Shown here: piece by piece, positions 17,218 through 25,732 of the stretch
How positions within the stretch are numbered: position 1 is the first letter of the stretch
Layout: each line of letters begins with the position of its first letter
Source: Nocardiopsis prasina DSM 43845
Lineage (GTDB): Bacteria; Actinomycetota; Actinomycetes; Streptosporangiales; Streptosporangiaceae
Length of the DNA: 64,000 nucleotides
Direction: 5' to 3'
NCBI RefSeq assembly: GCF_000341265.1
Contig: NZ_ANAE01000096.1
Coordinates: 1-64,000 of the forward strand
Notes under the pieces: model-generated
What the model was told of the DNA's origin: nothing
Database searches by the model: none
What the model saw: only the letters and a program-made list of their open reading frames with translations
Program-made: the position numbers and the translations under genes

Positions 17218-18262
17218 GATCAGGGAGCACTCTCTGCTCCGCACCCGGGTGGACGCCGCGTTGCAGGAGTTCGCGCGGCAGGAGACGGATCGACTCCTCG
17301 CCATCGACGCCGACCTGTTGCCGGTGACCGAGCAGTTGGCCGTGGCGGTCGCCAGCGGCAAGCGTCTGCGCGCCGCGTTCTGCTACTGGGGATGGCGCGC
17401 GGCCGGGCAACCGGACAGCGATGCTCTGGTCAGGGCCGCCACAGCGATGGAGCTGGTGCACGCCGCCGCCGTCATCCACGACGACCTCATCGACGAGAGC
17501 CCGATGCGCCACGGCGTGCCGAGCTCACATGTGGCGCTGCGCGCCGCGTTCACCGGTCGGGCTCGACCCCACGCAGGGGGCCGAGCCCTGGCCCTGCTGA
17601 CCGGGGACCTGCTGATGTCGTGGGCCGCCCAACTGTTCCTCAACTGCGGCCTGCCCGCGGCCTATCTGTCCCGCGCTCGCGAGCTGTGGGCGGTCATGAC
17701 CCGGGAACTGATCGCCGGGGAGTGCCTGGAGATCCTCCGTACCGGTTCCCCGCCCGACACGGGCAGGTCGCTGCAGGTGATCCGCTACAAGACCGCCAAG
17801 TACACGGTCGAGCACCCCCTGCGCATCGGCGGGGCGTTGGCCGGAGCACCGGGCACGCTGATGGAGGCCTTCACCTCCTACGGACTTCCCCTCGGCGAGG
17901 CGTTCCAGCTGCGTGACGACCTGCTGGGGCTCTTCGGAGATCCGGAACTCACGGGAAAGTCGAACCTGGACGACATCCGGGGCAACCGGCCGACCGTCCT
18001 GCTCGCCGAGACCTGGTCGGCCGCCACCGCGGCCGAACGACGGGAGCTGCGCGGACTGCTCGGCAGACGGGGCCTGGACGGCGAGGGCCTGTCGCGAGTG
18101 CGAGCGATCGCGCGACGCACCGGGGCCCTCGACCGTGTCGAGGAGATGATCGTCCAGCGCGTCCGGGCCGCGACCGCTGTACTCGCCCACGCGGACCTCC
18201 CGGACGAAGCCGCCTCCGCCCTGTCCCACATGGTGGTCTCCGTCGCGTCCCGCCGTTACTGA
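17210..18262 (+). CDS. Polyprenyl diphosphate synthase (trans-isoprenyl type)
   Basis: 350 residues. Both aspartate-rich motifs are present: HDDLIDES (DDxxD form) and LRDDLLGLFGD (second motif). The surrounding GKRLRAAFCYWGWRA and NRPTVLLAETW are typical. The enzyme should condense isopentenyl diphosphate onto an allylic diphosphate; chain length cannot be read safely. ATG at 17210 overlaps the upstream small gene; the next gene follows after 13 bases. The operon with an MpaB/Lcp-like oxygenase suggests that the polyprenyl product, or something made from it, is oxidised. Confidence 0.87.
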   Translation: MSEIREHSLLRTRVDAALQEFARQETDRLLAIDADLLPVTEQLAVAVASGKRLRAAFCYWGWRAAGQPDSDALVRAATAMELVHAAAVIHDDLIDESPMRHGVPSSHVALRAAFTGRARPHAGGRALALLTGDLLMSWAAQLFLNCGLPAAYLSRARELWAVMTRELIAGECLEILRTGSPPDTGRSLQVIRYKTAKYTVEHPLRIGGALAGAPGTLMEAFTSYGLPLGEAFQLRDDLLGLFGDPELTGKSNLDDIRGNRPTVLLAETWSAATAAERRELRGLLGRRGLDGEGLSRVRAIARRTGALDRVEEMIVQRVRAATAVLAHADLPDEAASALSHMVVSVASRRY

Positions 18263-18275
18263 CCGAAGGAATGCC

Positions 18276-19439
18276 ATGACCTACACACCACAGTCCATGG
18301 ACGCGCTGAGGCTCCTGGGCGACGAACTCGCCGACGCGACGGTGCAGGAACTGTTCGAACGCGGAGAGGTCGGCAAGTTCAACACCCTGATGCGCTACTT
18401 CTCCACCGCCGGTCAGGACCTACCCGACGGACTACCGGACGTCGCCCGTGAGTACCTGCACGCCACCTCCGCACCGCCGACCTGGATCGACTGGGGTGAG
18501 ATGGAGAAGGCACGGTCGTTCTTCATTGACAACAACGTGCACATATCCACTGCCCTGGCCTTCTCAGCGATGCCCGCCTGCTACGTCATCCCGCACGTGG
18601 CCAAGCTGCTCAGCGCCACCCACGCCCTGGAGTACCCCTCACGGCGCATGGCAGAGACCGGGCAGTTCACCGTCTACCTGATGCGGCCCGACGCCTTCGA
18701 GGCGGGGAGCCGGTTCGTCCCCGCCGTCCAGAAGGTACGGCTGCTGCACGCCTCCATCCGCTACCACATGCGCCGTGAGGGCCGTTGGGACGTGGCCGCG
18801 CTCGGCACGCCGATCTGCCAGGAGGACATGATCGGCGGCCAGATGATGTTCTCCCTCCAGGTGCTGGACGCACTGCACCGCCTGGGCATCCATATGTCGG
18901 TCGACGGCGCGGAGTCCTACTTCTACGTCTGGCGCGTCGTCGGCGAGATGCTCGGGATCAGCCCCGACCACGCCCCCGCCGATCTGGAGGAGGCCCGAGA
19001 GTTCTCCGACCTGTACATGACCAGGTACATGGGCCCCTCCGAGGAAGGGGCGCGGCTGACCCGCCAGCTCATCGATCTCTATGAGGAGGTGGTCCCGGGA
19101 ACCCTCCTCGATCCCGTGGTCGCCGCTCTCATCCGTTACCTCATCGGCGACACCTGCGCCGACTGGCTCCAGGTTCCGCGCACCGGCTGGGACACGGCCG
19201 TCAAGCTCTCCCCCGCCCTGCTCGGCATCTTCGAGCGCATCGAGGACCGCTCTCCGCTGGGAGAGTGGGCCCTGGACCGGCTCGGCCACCTCACCACCCA
19301 CCTCGAACTCAGCTCCCTCACCCGTGGCCGGGTCATGCAGTACGCCATCCCCGAGCAGCTCAAGGACGAGTTCGGTGTCACTTCCCGGACCGATCGGACC
19401 GACCGCTGGAGCCCACCGCCCCTGACGCCGCGCGCCTGA
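18276..19439 (+). CDS. Oxygenase of the MpaB / latex-clearing-protein (DUF2236) family
   Basis: 387 residues, close to Lcp and DUF2236 proteins. Family blocks seen are KVRLLHASIRYHM (with the His expected near the haem), LGTPICQEDMIGGQMMF, and a C-terminal region with RYLIGDTCADWLQVP. Characterised relatives are b-type haem oxygenases that cleave polyisoprene, or redox enzymes such as mycophenolic acid MpaB. The start follows GAAGGA. Position 13 bases after a polyprenyl synthase gives a coherent hypothesis of isoprenoid oxidation or cleavage, which has not been tested. Confidence 0.78.
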   Translation: MTYTPQSMDALRLLGDELADATVQELFERGEVGKFNTLMRYFSTAGQDLPDGLPDVAREYLHATSAPPTWIDWGEMEKARSFFIDNNVHISTALAFSAMPACYVIPHVAKLLSATHALEYPSRRMAETGQFTVYLMRPDAFEAGSRFVPAVQKVRLLHASIRYHMRREGRWDVAALGTPICQEDMIGGQMMFSLQVLDALHRLGIHMSVDGAESYFYVWRVVGEMLGISPDHAPADLEEAREFSDLYMTRYMGPSEEGARLTRQLIDLYEEVVPGTLLDPVVAALIRYLIGDTCADWLQVPRTGWDTAVKLSPALLGIFERIEDRSPLGEWALDRLGHLTTHLELSSLTRGRVMQYAIPEQLKDEFGVTSRTDRTDRWSPPPLTPRA

Positions 19440-19463
19440 GTGACGGCACGGCCCCGGGCCCGA

Positions 19464-20165
19464 TCAGATGTGGATCACGGCTTCTCCGCCACCGTCGCTC
19501 ACCCTCAGCTCCCTCACCCCCGCCAACGGCACCGTGCTGGCCGACGGACCGAATCGGATCCAGGCCAACTCCCGCGCCCGGCGCCGGTCGAGTGCGAGCA
19601 GACTGCGCGCGCCCGGCGCGAACGCCGTCGGCCCGTTCCTGGTGGCCGCGCGCAGTCGCCGCCAGCGCCGAGAATGCATCCGGTGGCTGCGCTCGGTCAC
19701 CCGGCGCCCCCGGGCGTTCTGCCCGCTCCGGGCCTCCTGCGGGGTGGCGTCGATCATGAGCACATGCATCTCGTACCGGCGGAGTCGGCAGAGCAGGGCG
19801 AGCAGCAAGCGGACCGGGCGCCGGGTTCCGCACTCGTGCACCACCACCGGGCCGCCGCGCAGCGCCGCGGCCACCTGGACCAGATGTAAAACGTGCACCA
19901 CCCAGCGCCACAGTGGGTAGGGGACCCTGCCGAGCAGCGGTCGCAGCTGGTACCGCGACTGTAGCGAGTCGATCACCCGTACACCGTCCGCGGTGAGCAC
20001 GGTCCGTTCCTCGTCCCCGCGCAGACCGAACAACCTCCGCAGCAGGGTGCTCTTCCCGGCCCCGGGCACCCCGGCGACCAGAACCAGGGACCGCCGAGGG
20101 TAGACGGCCCCGCGCACCATCGCGTCATCCACCGTGGGCACGTACCGCACCCGACCCTGGAACAT
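19464..20165 (-). CDS. P-loop ATPase/kinase of unknown function
   Basis: 233 residues from the ATG at 20165, preceded by GAGGAG nine bases upstream. Walker A is GVPGAGKST near residue 32, in the position of small nucleoside-kinase-like or zeta-toxin-like P-loop proteins. A basic C-terminal region follows (RRVTERSHRMHSRRWRRLR), then FGPSAS. It ends 24 bases from the stop of the oxygenase gene, convergent, so it belongs to a separate unit. I cannot name a substrate. Confidence 0.6.
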   Translation of the reverse strand: MFQGRVRYVPTVDDAMVRGAVYPRRSLVLVAGVPGAGKSTLLRRLFGLRGDEERTVLTADGVRVIDSLQSRYQLRPLLGRVPYPLWRWVVHVLHLVQVAAALRGGPVVVHECGTRRPVRLLLALLCRLRRYEMHVLMIDATPQEARSGQNARGRRVTERSHRMHSRRWRRLRAATRNGPTAFAPGARSLLALDRRRARELAWIRFGPSASTVPLAGVRELRVSDGGGEAVIHI

Positions 20166-21081
20166 CTTCGGTAGCTCCTCAAAGCCGACCTTCGCGCCGG
20201 TGGGGCGCCGCTCTACAGTGGCCGCGTCACCTGCATCATGGTGCTGCCGCGCATCGACGCCGTCGACGAGTACCGCGCGTTCCCGCACACCCCGGGTAAC
20301 GGCCGGTGCCCCTACCACGACTGGGTGCACAGGCCGCGTGTTGGTGGGTGCGGGCGACTCGGACCTGGCTCTGCTCGAAGACCCGGTGGCCGGTGCCCTC
20401 GCGCTGCCAGAGGCGGAACAGGGCGCTCGAACGCCCTTCGAAGCCCCGACTCCGGTACCGCCCACTGAGCGTCTGTCAGAACTCCGAGCCACGAGACATG
20501 ATCATCGCATGACCCTGATCCACTCTCGAAACGCTCCCTGGCACGCCGCGTGAGAGGTGAGTGATCGTCGATGACCGCCCCGAGAATCCAACTCCCGTCA
20601 GAGCCTGGGGGTACGACGGTGGTCGATGGTCGACCTTGGTCGCCCTCCGTGTCGGAGGGTGGTTGCATGCTCCGCGGTCCTGGGCCGGGACGTCAGCAGG
20701 GGGCACAACGCGGCACAGAAGGACACCCTGTTGTGGATGGTCCGGGACGGAACGGAGTGACACGGGGGCATCGGAGCGCCACTTTCCCTCCGCCAGCCGC
20801 AGGTGCGCATCGCGCTGTCGGGCTCGTCCGAGTTTGTGTTGTCAGGCGCTGTGCCGGGTAGGGCGACCAACAGGCCGATCAGGCAGCATCCCAGCGAACC
20901 TGCGGCTCCGCACTGGAGCACGTGCGAGGTTCTCCGGGCCGGGAGCGCACGGTCGTCCAGGGGTCGGACCCCTGGGGACGTTCGGGACCACCCGAACCCC
21001 TCCCATCTGCGTGGAGGGGACCGGCACACCGGTCAACGGCGCTGACCCGCGCTGCCGTCACACGGAGGGAGAGGATTCGAG
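20166..21081. other. 916-base gap without a supported gene
   Basis: No frame shows recognisable domains. A hairpin CCAGGGGT-CGG-ACCCCTGG lies at 20957-20975, upstream of the CBS gene. A short stretch near 20720-20800 faintly resembles transposase text in one frame, but it is too weak to call. Confidence 0.35.
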
Positions 21082-21501
21082 ATGGCACCGACCACGGTCC
21101 GAGAAGTGATGACGCCCGACCCCCGGTGTATCGGTACGGACGACTCACTACAGAAGGCAGCGGACCTCATGGCCGCCGACCAGGTGGGGGCACTGCCCAT
21201 CTGCGGGCAGGACGGTCGACTCAAGGGTGTGCTGACCGACCGCGACATCGTCGTGCGGGGGCTCGCCGGAGGCAAGCGCCTCGCCGACCCGGCCGGAGGC
21301 CTGAACCAGGGCCAGGCCGCCACTGTGGGAGCGGACGACCCCGTTGACGAAGCCATGAGCACCATGCTGGAGCACGGGGTCAAGAGGCTCCCCGTCATCG
21401 ACGGGGTCACGCTCGTCGGGATCGTCACGACCGCTGACATCGCACGCGCTCTCCCCAACCCCGAAACAGGGGATCTGGTGGAAGCGCTGAGCCTGAGCTA
21501 G
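21082..21501 (+). CDS. Two-CBS-domain protein (stress/energy-sensing type)
   Basis: 139 residues made of a CBS pair: the first is VREVMTPDPRCIGTDDSLQKAADLMAADQVGALPI, ending GVLTDRDIVVR; the second is AMSTMLEHGVKRLPVIDGVTLVGIVTTADIARAL. It is the stand-alone kind that binds adenine nucleotides and that is often linked to dormancy or stress in actinobacteria. GGAGGGAGAGG stands just before the ATG. Followed by two strong hairpins. Confidence 0.85.
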   Translation: MAPTTVREVMTPDPRCIGTDDSLQKAADLMAADQVGALPICGQDGRLKGVLTDRDIVVRGLAGGKRLADPAGGLNQGQAATVGADDPVDEAMSTMLEHGVKRLPVIDGVTLVGIVTTADIARALPNPETGDLVEALSLS

Positions 21502-21503
21502 TC

Positions 21504-21540
21504 CGCGTGGGCCGGGGCGGCTCCGCCGCTCCCCCACGCG
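21504..21540 (+). terminator. Hairpin directly after the CBS gene
   Basis: CGCGTGGG at 21504-21511 pairs with CCCACGCG at 21533-21540, with an inner GGCGG-CT-CCGCC pair. It begins three bases after the CBS stop codon and is followed by no T-run, as usual in high-GC actinomycetes. Confidence 0.6.
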
Positions 21541-21595
21541 AACGGGACAGATGACGGCCCCTGGGGGTCGTCCACGCTCTGCCACCGAGGGCTCT

Positions 21596-21630
21596 CCGGC
21601 CCGCTCCCGCGATGCGCGGGAGCGGGCCGG
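21596..21630. terminator. 16-bp perfect hairpin between convergent genes
   Basis: CCGGCCCGCTCCCGCG, loop ATG, and its perfect complement. It lies between the CBS gene and the convergent LysR gene and can end transcription from both sides. Confidence 0.75.
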
Positions 21631-21734
21631 ACCGGGTCGCGGTGGGGGATCTCCGTGGGCATGGATGCCGGGCCCGGATCCCCGGGAGGATCAGCAGCCT
21701 TCTCCCCCAGGCCCCTTCGTGCTCCGCTCCCCCG

Positions 21735-22631
21735 TCAGCCCTCGACCCTCCGGTCCGGGCCCATCCGGGCGACCAACCGCCCCGCCGCCTTCCGTAGGGG
21801 ACGGCCGCGCAGCCACACCAGCTGCACCGGCATGGCCAACCCGTTCCGGAGGTTCTCGAACTCCATCACGCGCACGGCCCCCTCGGCGACCTTCCCCTTC
21901 ACCACGGGAAGCGGCAGGTTGGCCCAGCCGACCCCGCGCTCCACCAGCCCGAGCGCGGTCTCCGCCGAGTTCGTGCGCCAGTAGGCGTCCGAGACAACCA
22001 AACGCCGCTCCGAGAGTTCCTGCTCCAGGCTGGACACCGTGATCTGGCGGGCGCCGGCGAGGTCCTCCAGGCGCCGGAGGTCCGCGGGCAGCCCGAAGGT
22101 CTCCACCGTCGCGGACGCCACCGCCACGAACCTCTCCTCCGCCACGTTCAGGAACACCTCCTCCCTGTCGTTCCGGGTCCTGGCGAACATCAGCGCCAGG
22201 TCCACGGCCCCGCCGTGCAGCATCTCGCGGACGTCGTCCTGCTGGGCGTCGGCGATCTCGACAGGAAGCAGGGGGTGGCGTTCGGCGATCTCCGCCACGG
22301 CGTCCAGGAGGGGCCCCCGGTCGACCCCTGCCGCCACACCCACGGTGAGCGTGCTCTCCAGGTCGTCGGAGAGCTCGATCGCGTGCGCCTGGAGGAGGCG
22401 CAGCCTGCTGGCGATCTGCCGGGCGTGCGGGATGAGGGCCTGCGCCTGCGCGGTGGGCGCGGGCTCGCGTCTGGAGCGGTCGAACAGCGGGTAGCCGAGT
22501 TCGGCCTCGATGTTGGCGATCCCCATGCTGACCGCCGAGGGGACCCGGTTCAGCGCCCGTGCGGCGGCCGAGAAGGAGCCGTGGTCGACCACGGCGAGGA
22601 ACAGGTCGATGTTGTCGCTGGACAGGCCCAT
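21735..22631 (-). CDS. LysR-family regulator divergent from a PACE efflux gene
   Basis: 298 residues, normal LysR size. The N-terminal winged helix (DLFLAVVDHGSFSAAARALNRVPSAVSMGIANIEAELG) is followed by the two-lobed effector domain. It is divergent from the PACE protein at 22732 with 100 bases between. That arrangement matches, in family terms, the AceR-AceI pair of Acinetobacter, where a LysR protein activates the efflux gene. The gap is AT-richer than the surroundings, but no clean T-N11-A site could be fixed by eye. Confidence 0.87.
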   Translation of the reverse strand: MGLSSDNIDLFLAVVDHGSFSAAARALNRVPSAVSMGIANIEAELGYPLFDRSRREPAPTAQAQALIPHARQIASRLRLLQAHAIELSDDLESTLTVGVAAGVDRGPLLDAVAEIAERHPLLPVEIADAQQDDVREMLHGGAVDLALMFARTRNDREEVFLNVAEERFVAVASATVETFGLPADLRRLEDLAGARQITVSSLEQELSERRLVVSDAYWRTNSAETALGLVERGVGWANLPLPVVKGKVAEGAVRVMEFENLRNGLAMPVQLVWLRGRPLRKAAGRLVARMGPDRRVEG

Positions 22632-22731
22632 CGGTCTATCAATCCAACTGAAAGAAGCTGACTTTTTCCATCACCCTAGCTGACGCTAACGTCGTCCCTG
22701 CTGTATCCGAGAACGCTGGAAAGAGTGCGAA

Positions 22732-23265
22732 GTGCAAGGTCTGAAGCGCAAGCTGGTCTACGTGGGCGGCTACGAGGTCATCGGATTCCTGGTCGGTACC
22801 GCGGTGATGACGGCCCTGACCGGCAGCGGCCCGGCGACGACGGCCCCGCTCGCGATCATGATCGCCACGGTGGCGTCGCTGTGGAACATGGCCTTCAACT
22901 ACTTGTTCGAGGCGTGGGAGAGACGGCAGGCCAGCCGCGAGCGCACAGTGGGGAGGCGGGTCCTGCACGCGGTCTCGTTCCAGCTGACGCTGGTGTGTTT
23001 CCTGATCCCGCTCATCGCGTGGTGGCTGGAGATCACGCTGCTTCAGGCGCTGCTGCTGGACCTGGTGTTCATCGTCTACATCCCGTTCTACACCTACGGC
23101 TACAACTGGGCCTTCGACAAGGTCTTCGGCTTGCCGTCCTCCGCCATCGCGGACCCGGTTCCTGATGCTGAACCGGTTCGAGGACCCCATGCCCTCGTCG
23201 CGAACGCCCCTGATGATGATTCTCAGCGCGGCGATGGTCGTGAGCACCCTCCTTCTGGGCGGTAG
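22732..23265 (+). CDS. PACE-family (AceI-like) proton-coupled efflux protein
   Basis: 177 residues with two bacterial-transmembrane-pair repeats, four membrane helices in all. Family marks are GYEVIGFLVGTAVM with glutamate at residue 15, the same position as the essential E15 of AceI; WNMAFNYLFEAWERR; RVLHAVSFQ; and YTYGYNWAFDKVFGLP. A hydrophilic tail of about 35 residues follows. The GTG start at 22732 follows GGAAAGAG. PACE proteins export biocides such as chlorhexidine and probably short diamines. Controlled presumably by the divergent LysR protein. Confidence 0.85.
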   Translation: MQGLKRKLVYVGGYEVIGFLVGTAVMTALTGSGPATTAPLAIMIATVASLWNMAFNYLFEAWERRQASRERTVGRRVLHAVSFQLTLVCFLIPLIAWWLEITLLQALLLDLVFIVYIPFYTYGYNWAFDKVFGLPSSAIADPVPDAEPVRGPHALVANAPDDDSQRGDGREHPPSGR

Positions 23266-23358
23266 GACCCCGAAAAAGAACCGACCGTGCCGGGGCAGGT
23301 CCGAGGGCATCCGCGCTGCGTGGGTGCCCTTCTTCGCGCGGTCGCGTGAGGGCGCCCC

Positions 23359-23718
23359 TCAGGTGGCCCGCATGGCCTCCTTCGTGGCCTCGACCATGTC
23401 GTTCAGGGTCCGACGTGCGCGGGCCAGTTCGTCCGCTTGGGCGTCGATGCGCTCGAGTTCGGAGACGAGTTGGCGCAGGACCTGGGGCGGGCAGCGCTCC
23501 CCGTTGTTCTTGATGTGCGGCAGCAGCGCGGCGATGGTCCTGCTGTTCATGCCGGCGGCGAAGAACTGCCGGATCAACACCACGCGGCTCACGGCGTCCT
23601 CGCCGTAGTGGCGCTGCCCGCTGGCGCTGCGTTCGCTGGAGAGCATGCCCTGCTTCTCGTAGTAGCGCAGAGAGCGCACGCTGGCCCCGGTCCGCTCGGC
23701 CAGGTCTCCGATCCGCAC
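23359..23718 (-). CDS. MerR-family regulator of two oxidoreductase genes
   Basis: About 119 residues. MerR winged helix: VRIGDLAERTGASVRSLRYYEKQGML, then QRHYGEDAV, a dimer helix, and a short C-terminal coil. A single Cys lies in GERCPPQ, so metal sensing is not obvious. I chose the GTG at 23718 because GGAGG lies four bases before it. The operator CTGACA-CCAA-TGTCAG is just upstream, and a near-identical copy lies before the reductase gene that ends at 24605, so the regulon has at least two promoters. Confidence 0.85.
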   Translation of the reverse strand: MRIGDLAERTGASVRSLRYYEKQGMLSSERSASGQRHYGEDAVSRVVLIRQFFAAGMNSRTIAALLPHIKNNGERCPPQVLRQLVSELERIDAQADELARARRTLNDMVEATKEAMRAT

Positions 23719-23735
23719 AGGACCTCCGATCCGAT

Positions 23736-23767
23736 TTGCCTCTGACACCAATGTCAGGTCCTAGTGT
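23736..23767 (+). promoter_or_regulatory. MerR-type long-spacer promoter of the nitroreductase gene
   Basis: TTGCCT at 23736-23741, spacer of 20 bases containing the palindrome CTGACA-CCAA-TGTCAG (23742-23757), then TAGTGT at 23762-23767. A spacer longer than 17 bases with the palindrome between the boxes is the hallmark of promoters that MerR proteins activate by twisting the DNA. It points toward the nitroreductase at 23842. Confidence 0.72.
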
Positions 23768-23841
23768 AGCCGCGCGTACACCGGAGACCAGGGCCCGGTC
23801 GCCTGGTGTGCACGAGCCGACACCGCCTGAGAGGAATCGTT

Positions 23842-24552
23842 GTGCCCCACAGTTCCCGCTCCTTCGCCGACATCGTGCGCTCACGCCGCTCGGTCCGGGG
23901 CTTTCTCCCCGAACCGGTGGCCGCGTCCGACATCCGCGCGGTCCTGGAGGACGCCCAGCGTGCGCCCTCCAACTGCAACACCCAGCCCTGGCAGGTGCAC
24001 GTCGTCTCGGGCGCCCGCCGCGACGAGCTGAGCGCCCGACTGCTGGAAGCTGACCGGGACGGGCGGACCTCCCCGGACTTCAGCTTCGACTACGCGGACT
24101 TCGGCGACGGCTACTACCTCCAGCGCGCCCGGGAACAGGGGGCGGCCTACTACCAGTCCCTGGGCGTGGAGCGCTCCGACACCCGGGGACGCCACGAGGC
24201 CGCGCTGCGCAACCTGGAGTTCTTCGACGCCCCCCACGTCGCGCTGCTGTTCATGCCCCAGTTCGGCGACGGGGTGCGCGTTGCCGGTGACCTGGGTATG
24301 TACGCGCAGACCTTCCTGCTCGCACTGGAGGCACGCGGCCTGTCGGGCATTCCGCAGACGATGCTGGGCTTCTACGCCGACGTCGTGCGCGAGTCCCTGG
24401 GCGTCAATCCGGAGATGAGGCTGTTGTTCGGTATCTCCTTCGGCCTGGCCGACCCCGAGGGGCCTGCGAGCACATTCCGGATGGGGCGGGTGCCGCTGGC
24501 CGAGAGCGTCGTGGCGCATGACACGCCCGGCGTCCTGGACGAGGTGTCCTAG
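23842..24552 (+). CDS. Nitroreductase-family FMN oxidoreductase
   Basis: 236 residues. The FMN-binding start is SRRSVRGFLPEPV, then APSNCNTQPWQVHVV, typical of NfsB/oxygen-insensitive nitroreductases. A second FMN-contact block is GDLGMYAQTFLLALEARGLSGIPQTMLG, near the C-terminus GISFGLADPEGPAS. GTG at 23842 follows GAGAGGAA. Preceded by the MerR-type promoter, so likely induced by electrophiles, quinones or oxidants. The exact substrate is unknown. Confidence 0.86.
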   Translation: MPHSSRSFADIVRSRRSVRGFLPEPVAASDIRAVLEDAQRAPSNCNTQPWQVHVVSGARRDELSARLLEADRDGRTSPDFSFDYADFGDGYYLQRAREQGAAYYQSLGVERSDTRGRHEAALRNLEFFDAPHVALLFMPQFGDGVRVAGDLGMYAQTFLLALEARGLSGIPQTMLGFYADVVRESLGVNPEMRLLFGISFGLADPEGPASTFRMGRVPLAESVVAHDTPGVLDEVS

Positions 24553-24556
24553 GCAC

Positions 24557-24596
24557 GAAAGGGGGCCCCACCGGTCCCGCGGTGGAGGCCCCCTTC
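24557..24596. terminator. Bidirectional terminator
   Basis: GAAAGGGGGCC...CACCG pairs with CGGTG...GGCCCCCTTC around a six-base loop. It lies between the convergent nitroreductase and NAD(P)-binding reductase genes, with A-rich and T-containing flanks on the two sides. Confidence 0.75.
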
Positions 24597-24604
24597 GAGC
24601 GTGC

Positions 24605-25321
24605 TCAGAAGGTGCGTTCGGCCACCTTCACCCGCCGACCCGACTCCAGCAGGGCAGCCAGCTCGCTGGCGGGGACCGGGGCGGCGGGGGCCTGCATCAT
24701 CTGGTCAACCGGTACGCCGGGGTCGGTGAGGTAGATCCTGGTGTACGCGTCGGACTCGGGCTCGAAACGCCAGCTCTCGGCCGGGGTCCCGGCGTCGACG
24801 GTGTCGAAGCCGAGCCTGTCGATCAACGCCGCGGCCCGGGCCTTGGCTGCGGGGTCCTCACCGGCGATGGGCAGGGCGCTGCGGTCGTCGGCCCCGGCGG
24901 GGCGGGCGAGCTGGGGGATGTGGTGGGCCATGATGTTGTTGAACGCCTTGACCAGCAGGGCGCCGGGCAGGAGCCGTTGGGCGAGTTCGGCCGTGGTCTC
25001 CTGCTCGGAGTCGAGTTCGGTGATCCGTCCGTCGCGGAACGGGTAGTAGTTGCCGGTGTCCAACACGGTCCGCCCCCGCAGCAGTCCCTCGGGCAGGGAG
25101 CCGTAGGCCGTCAACGGGACGCTGAGCAGGGTGGCTTCCCCTGCCCGGGCGGCCTGTTCCACAGTGGCCGCGGTGGCGCGCGGTCCCAGCTCTTCGATCA
25201 GCCCGGTCAGGCTCTGCGGGCCTCGTGAGTTGGCGATCACCACATCGATCCCCGCTGCCACCGCCAACCGCGCGACCGCGGTTCCGATGTTCCCGCTTCC
25301 GATGATCCCCAGAGTCGACAT
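24605..25321 (-). CDS. NAD(P)-binding oxidoreductase, F420-dependent NADP reductase-like
   Basis: 238 residues. N-terminal Rossmann loop GIIGSGNIGTAVARLAV, then ANSRGPQSL, as in F420H2:NADP oxidoreductase-like proteins. The middle region has LDTGNYYPFRDG and LLVKAFNNIMAHHI. Such stand-alone members are often induced by oxidative or quinone stress in actinobacteria. Its upstream region carries the same MerR-type promoter as the nitroreductase gene, which strongly suggests one regulon. Cofactor preference cannot be decided from sequence alone. Confidence 0.8.
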   Translation of the reverse strand: MSTLGIIGSGNIGTAVARLAVAAGIDVVIANSRGPQSLTGLIEELGPRATAATVEQAARAGEATLLSVPLTAYGSLPEGLLRGRTVLDTGNYYPFRDGRITELDSEQETTAELAQRLLPGALLVKAFNNIMAHHIPQLARPAGADDRSALPIAGEDPAAKARAAALIDRLGFDTVDAGTPAESWRFEPESDAYTRIYLTDPGVPVDQMMQAPAAPVPASELAALLESGRRVKVAERTF

Positions 25322-25390
25322 CGCCCGTTCCTCTTCCTTGTGCTGGCCGTTCGGCGTCCGTGCGCTCGCGAGCGCACCGGATACCCGGCC

Positions 25391-25422
25391 ACATTAGGAC
25401 CTGACACCAGTGTCAGGGGCAA
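25391..25422 (-). promoter_or_regulatory. Second MerR-type long-spacer promoter
   Basis: Read on the minus strand: TTGCCC, 20-base spacer containing CTGACA-CTGG-TGTCAG, then TAATGT. Box order, spacer length and flanks match the promoter at 23736-23767 almost base for base. It directs the reductase gene that starts at 25321. Confidence 0.72.
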
Positions 25423-25484
25423 ATCAGCGACGCGCCGTCCGGACGGTACGCGAATCACACACACGCTGACCCCATCCCACAAAT

Positions 25485-25530
25485 ATGAGTACACTCATTA
25501 TTGACTATATTCACCGAGTTCGGGTAGGAG
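25485..25530 (+). promoter_or_regulatory. Operator ATGAGT-AC-ACTCAT with promoter of the quinone oxidoreductase operon
   Basis: The perfect palindrome ATGAGTACACTCAT (25485-25498) abuts TTGACT at 25501-25506; TAGGAG 18 bases later is a possible -10. The mRNA leader to the start at 25733 would be about 200 bases, in which I see no gene. The palindrome matches 12 of 14 bases of the element before the TetR gene at 28702. Confidence 0.62.
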
Positions 25531-25732
25531 CAGGTCAGGGGTACTGGGATCCACGAAGCCGTGGACAGCTACACCCGGTCTCGTGGCTTCCGTTACCACT
25601 GCGGCGGCGCGGAGGAGGTGCTGAAGGTGCTGACCTTCAGAAGCGCCGCGTGTTCATCGCTGCGGGTCGGCCCCTCCACTGTGTGCGCGGGGCCGTGCCA
25701 CCACACTCATCAGGCAGAAGGGGCGACAGCCC

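Noticed and set aside
20561-21109. Possible transposase fragment or small genes upstream of the CBS gene
   Set aside because: Faint resemblance in one frame only, no terminal repeats, stop codons in the relevant frame.
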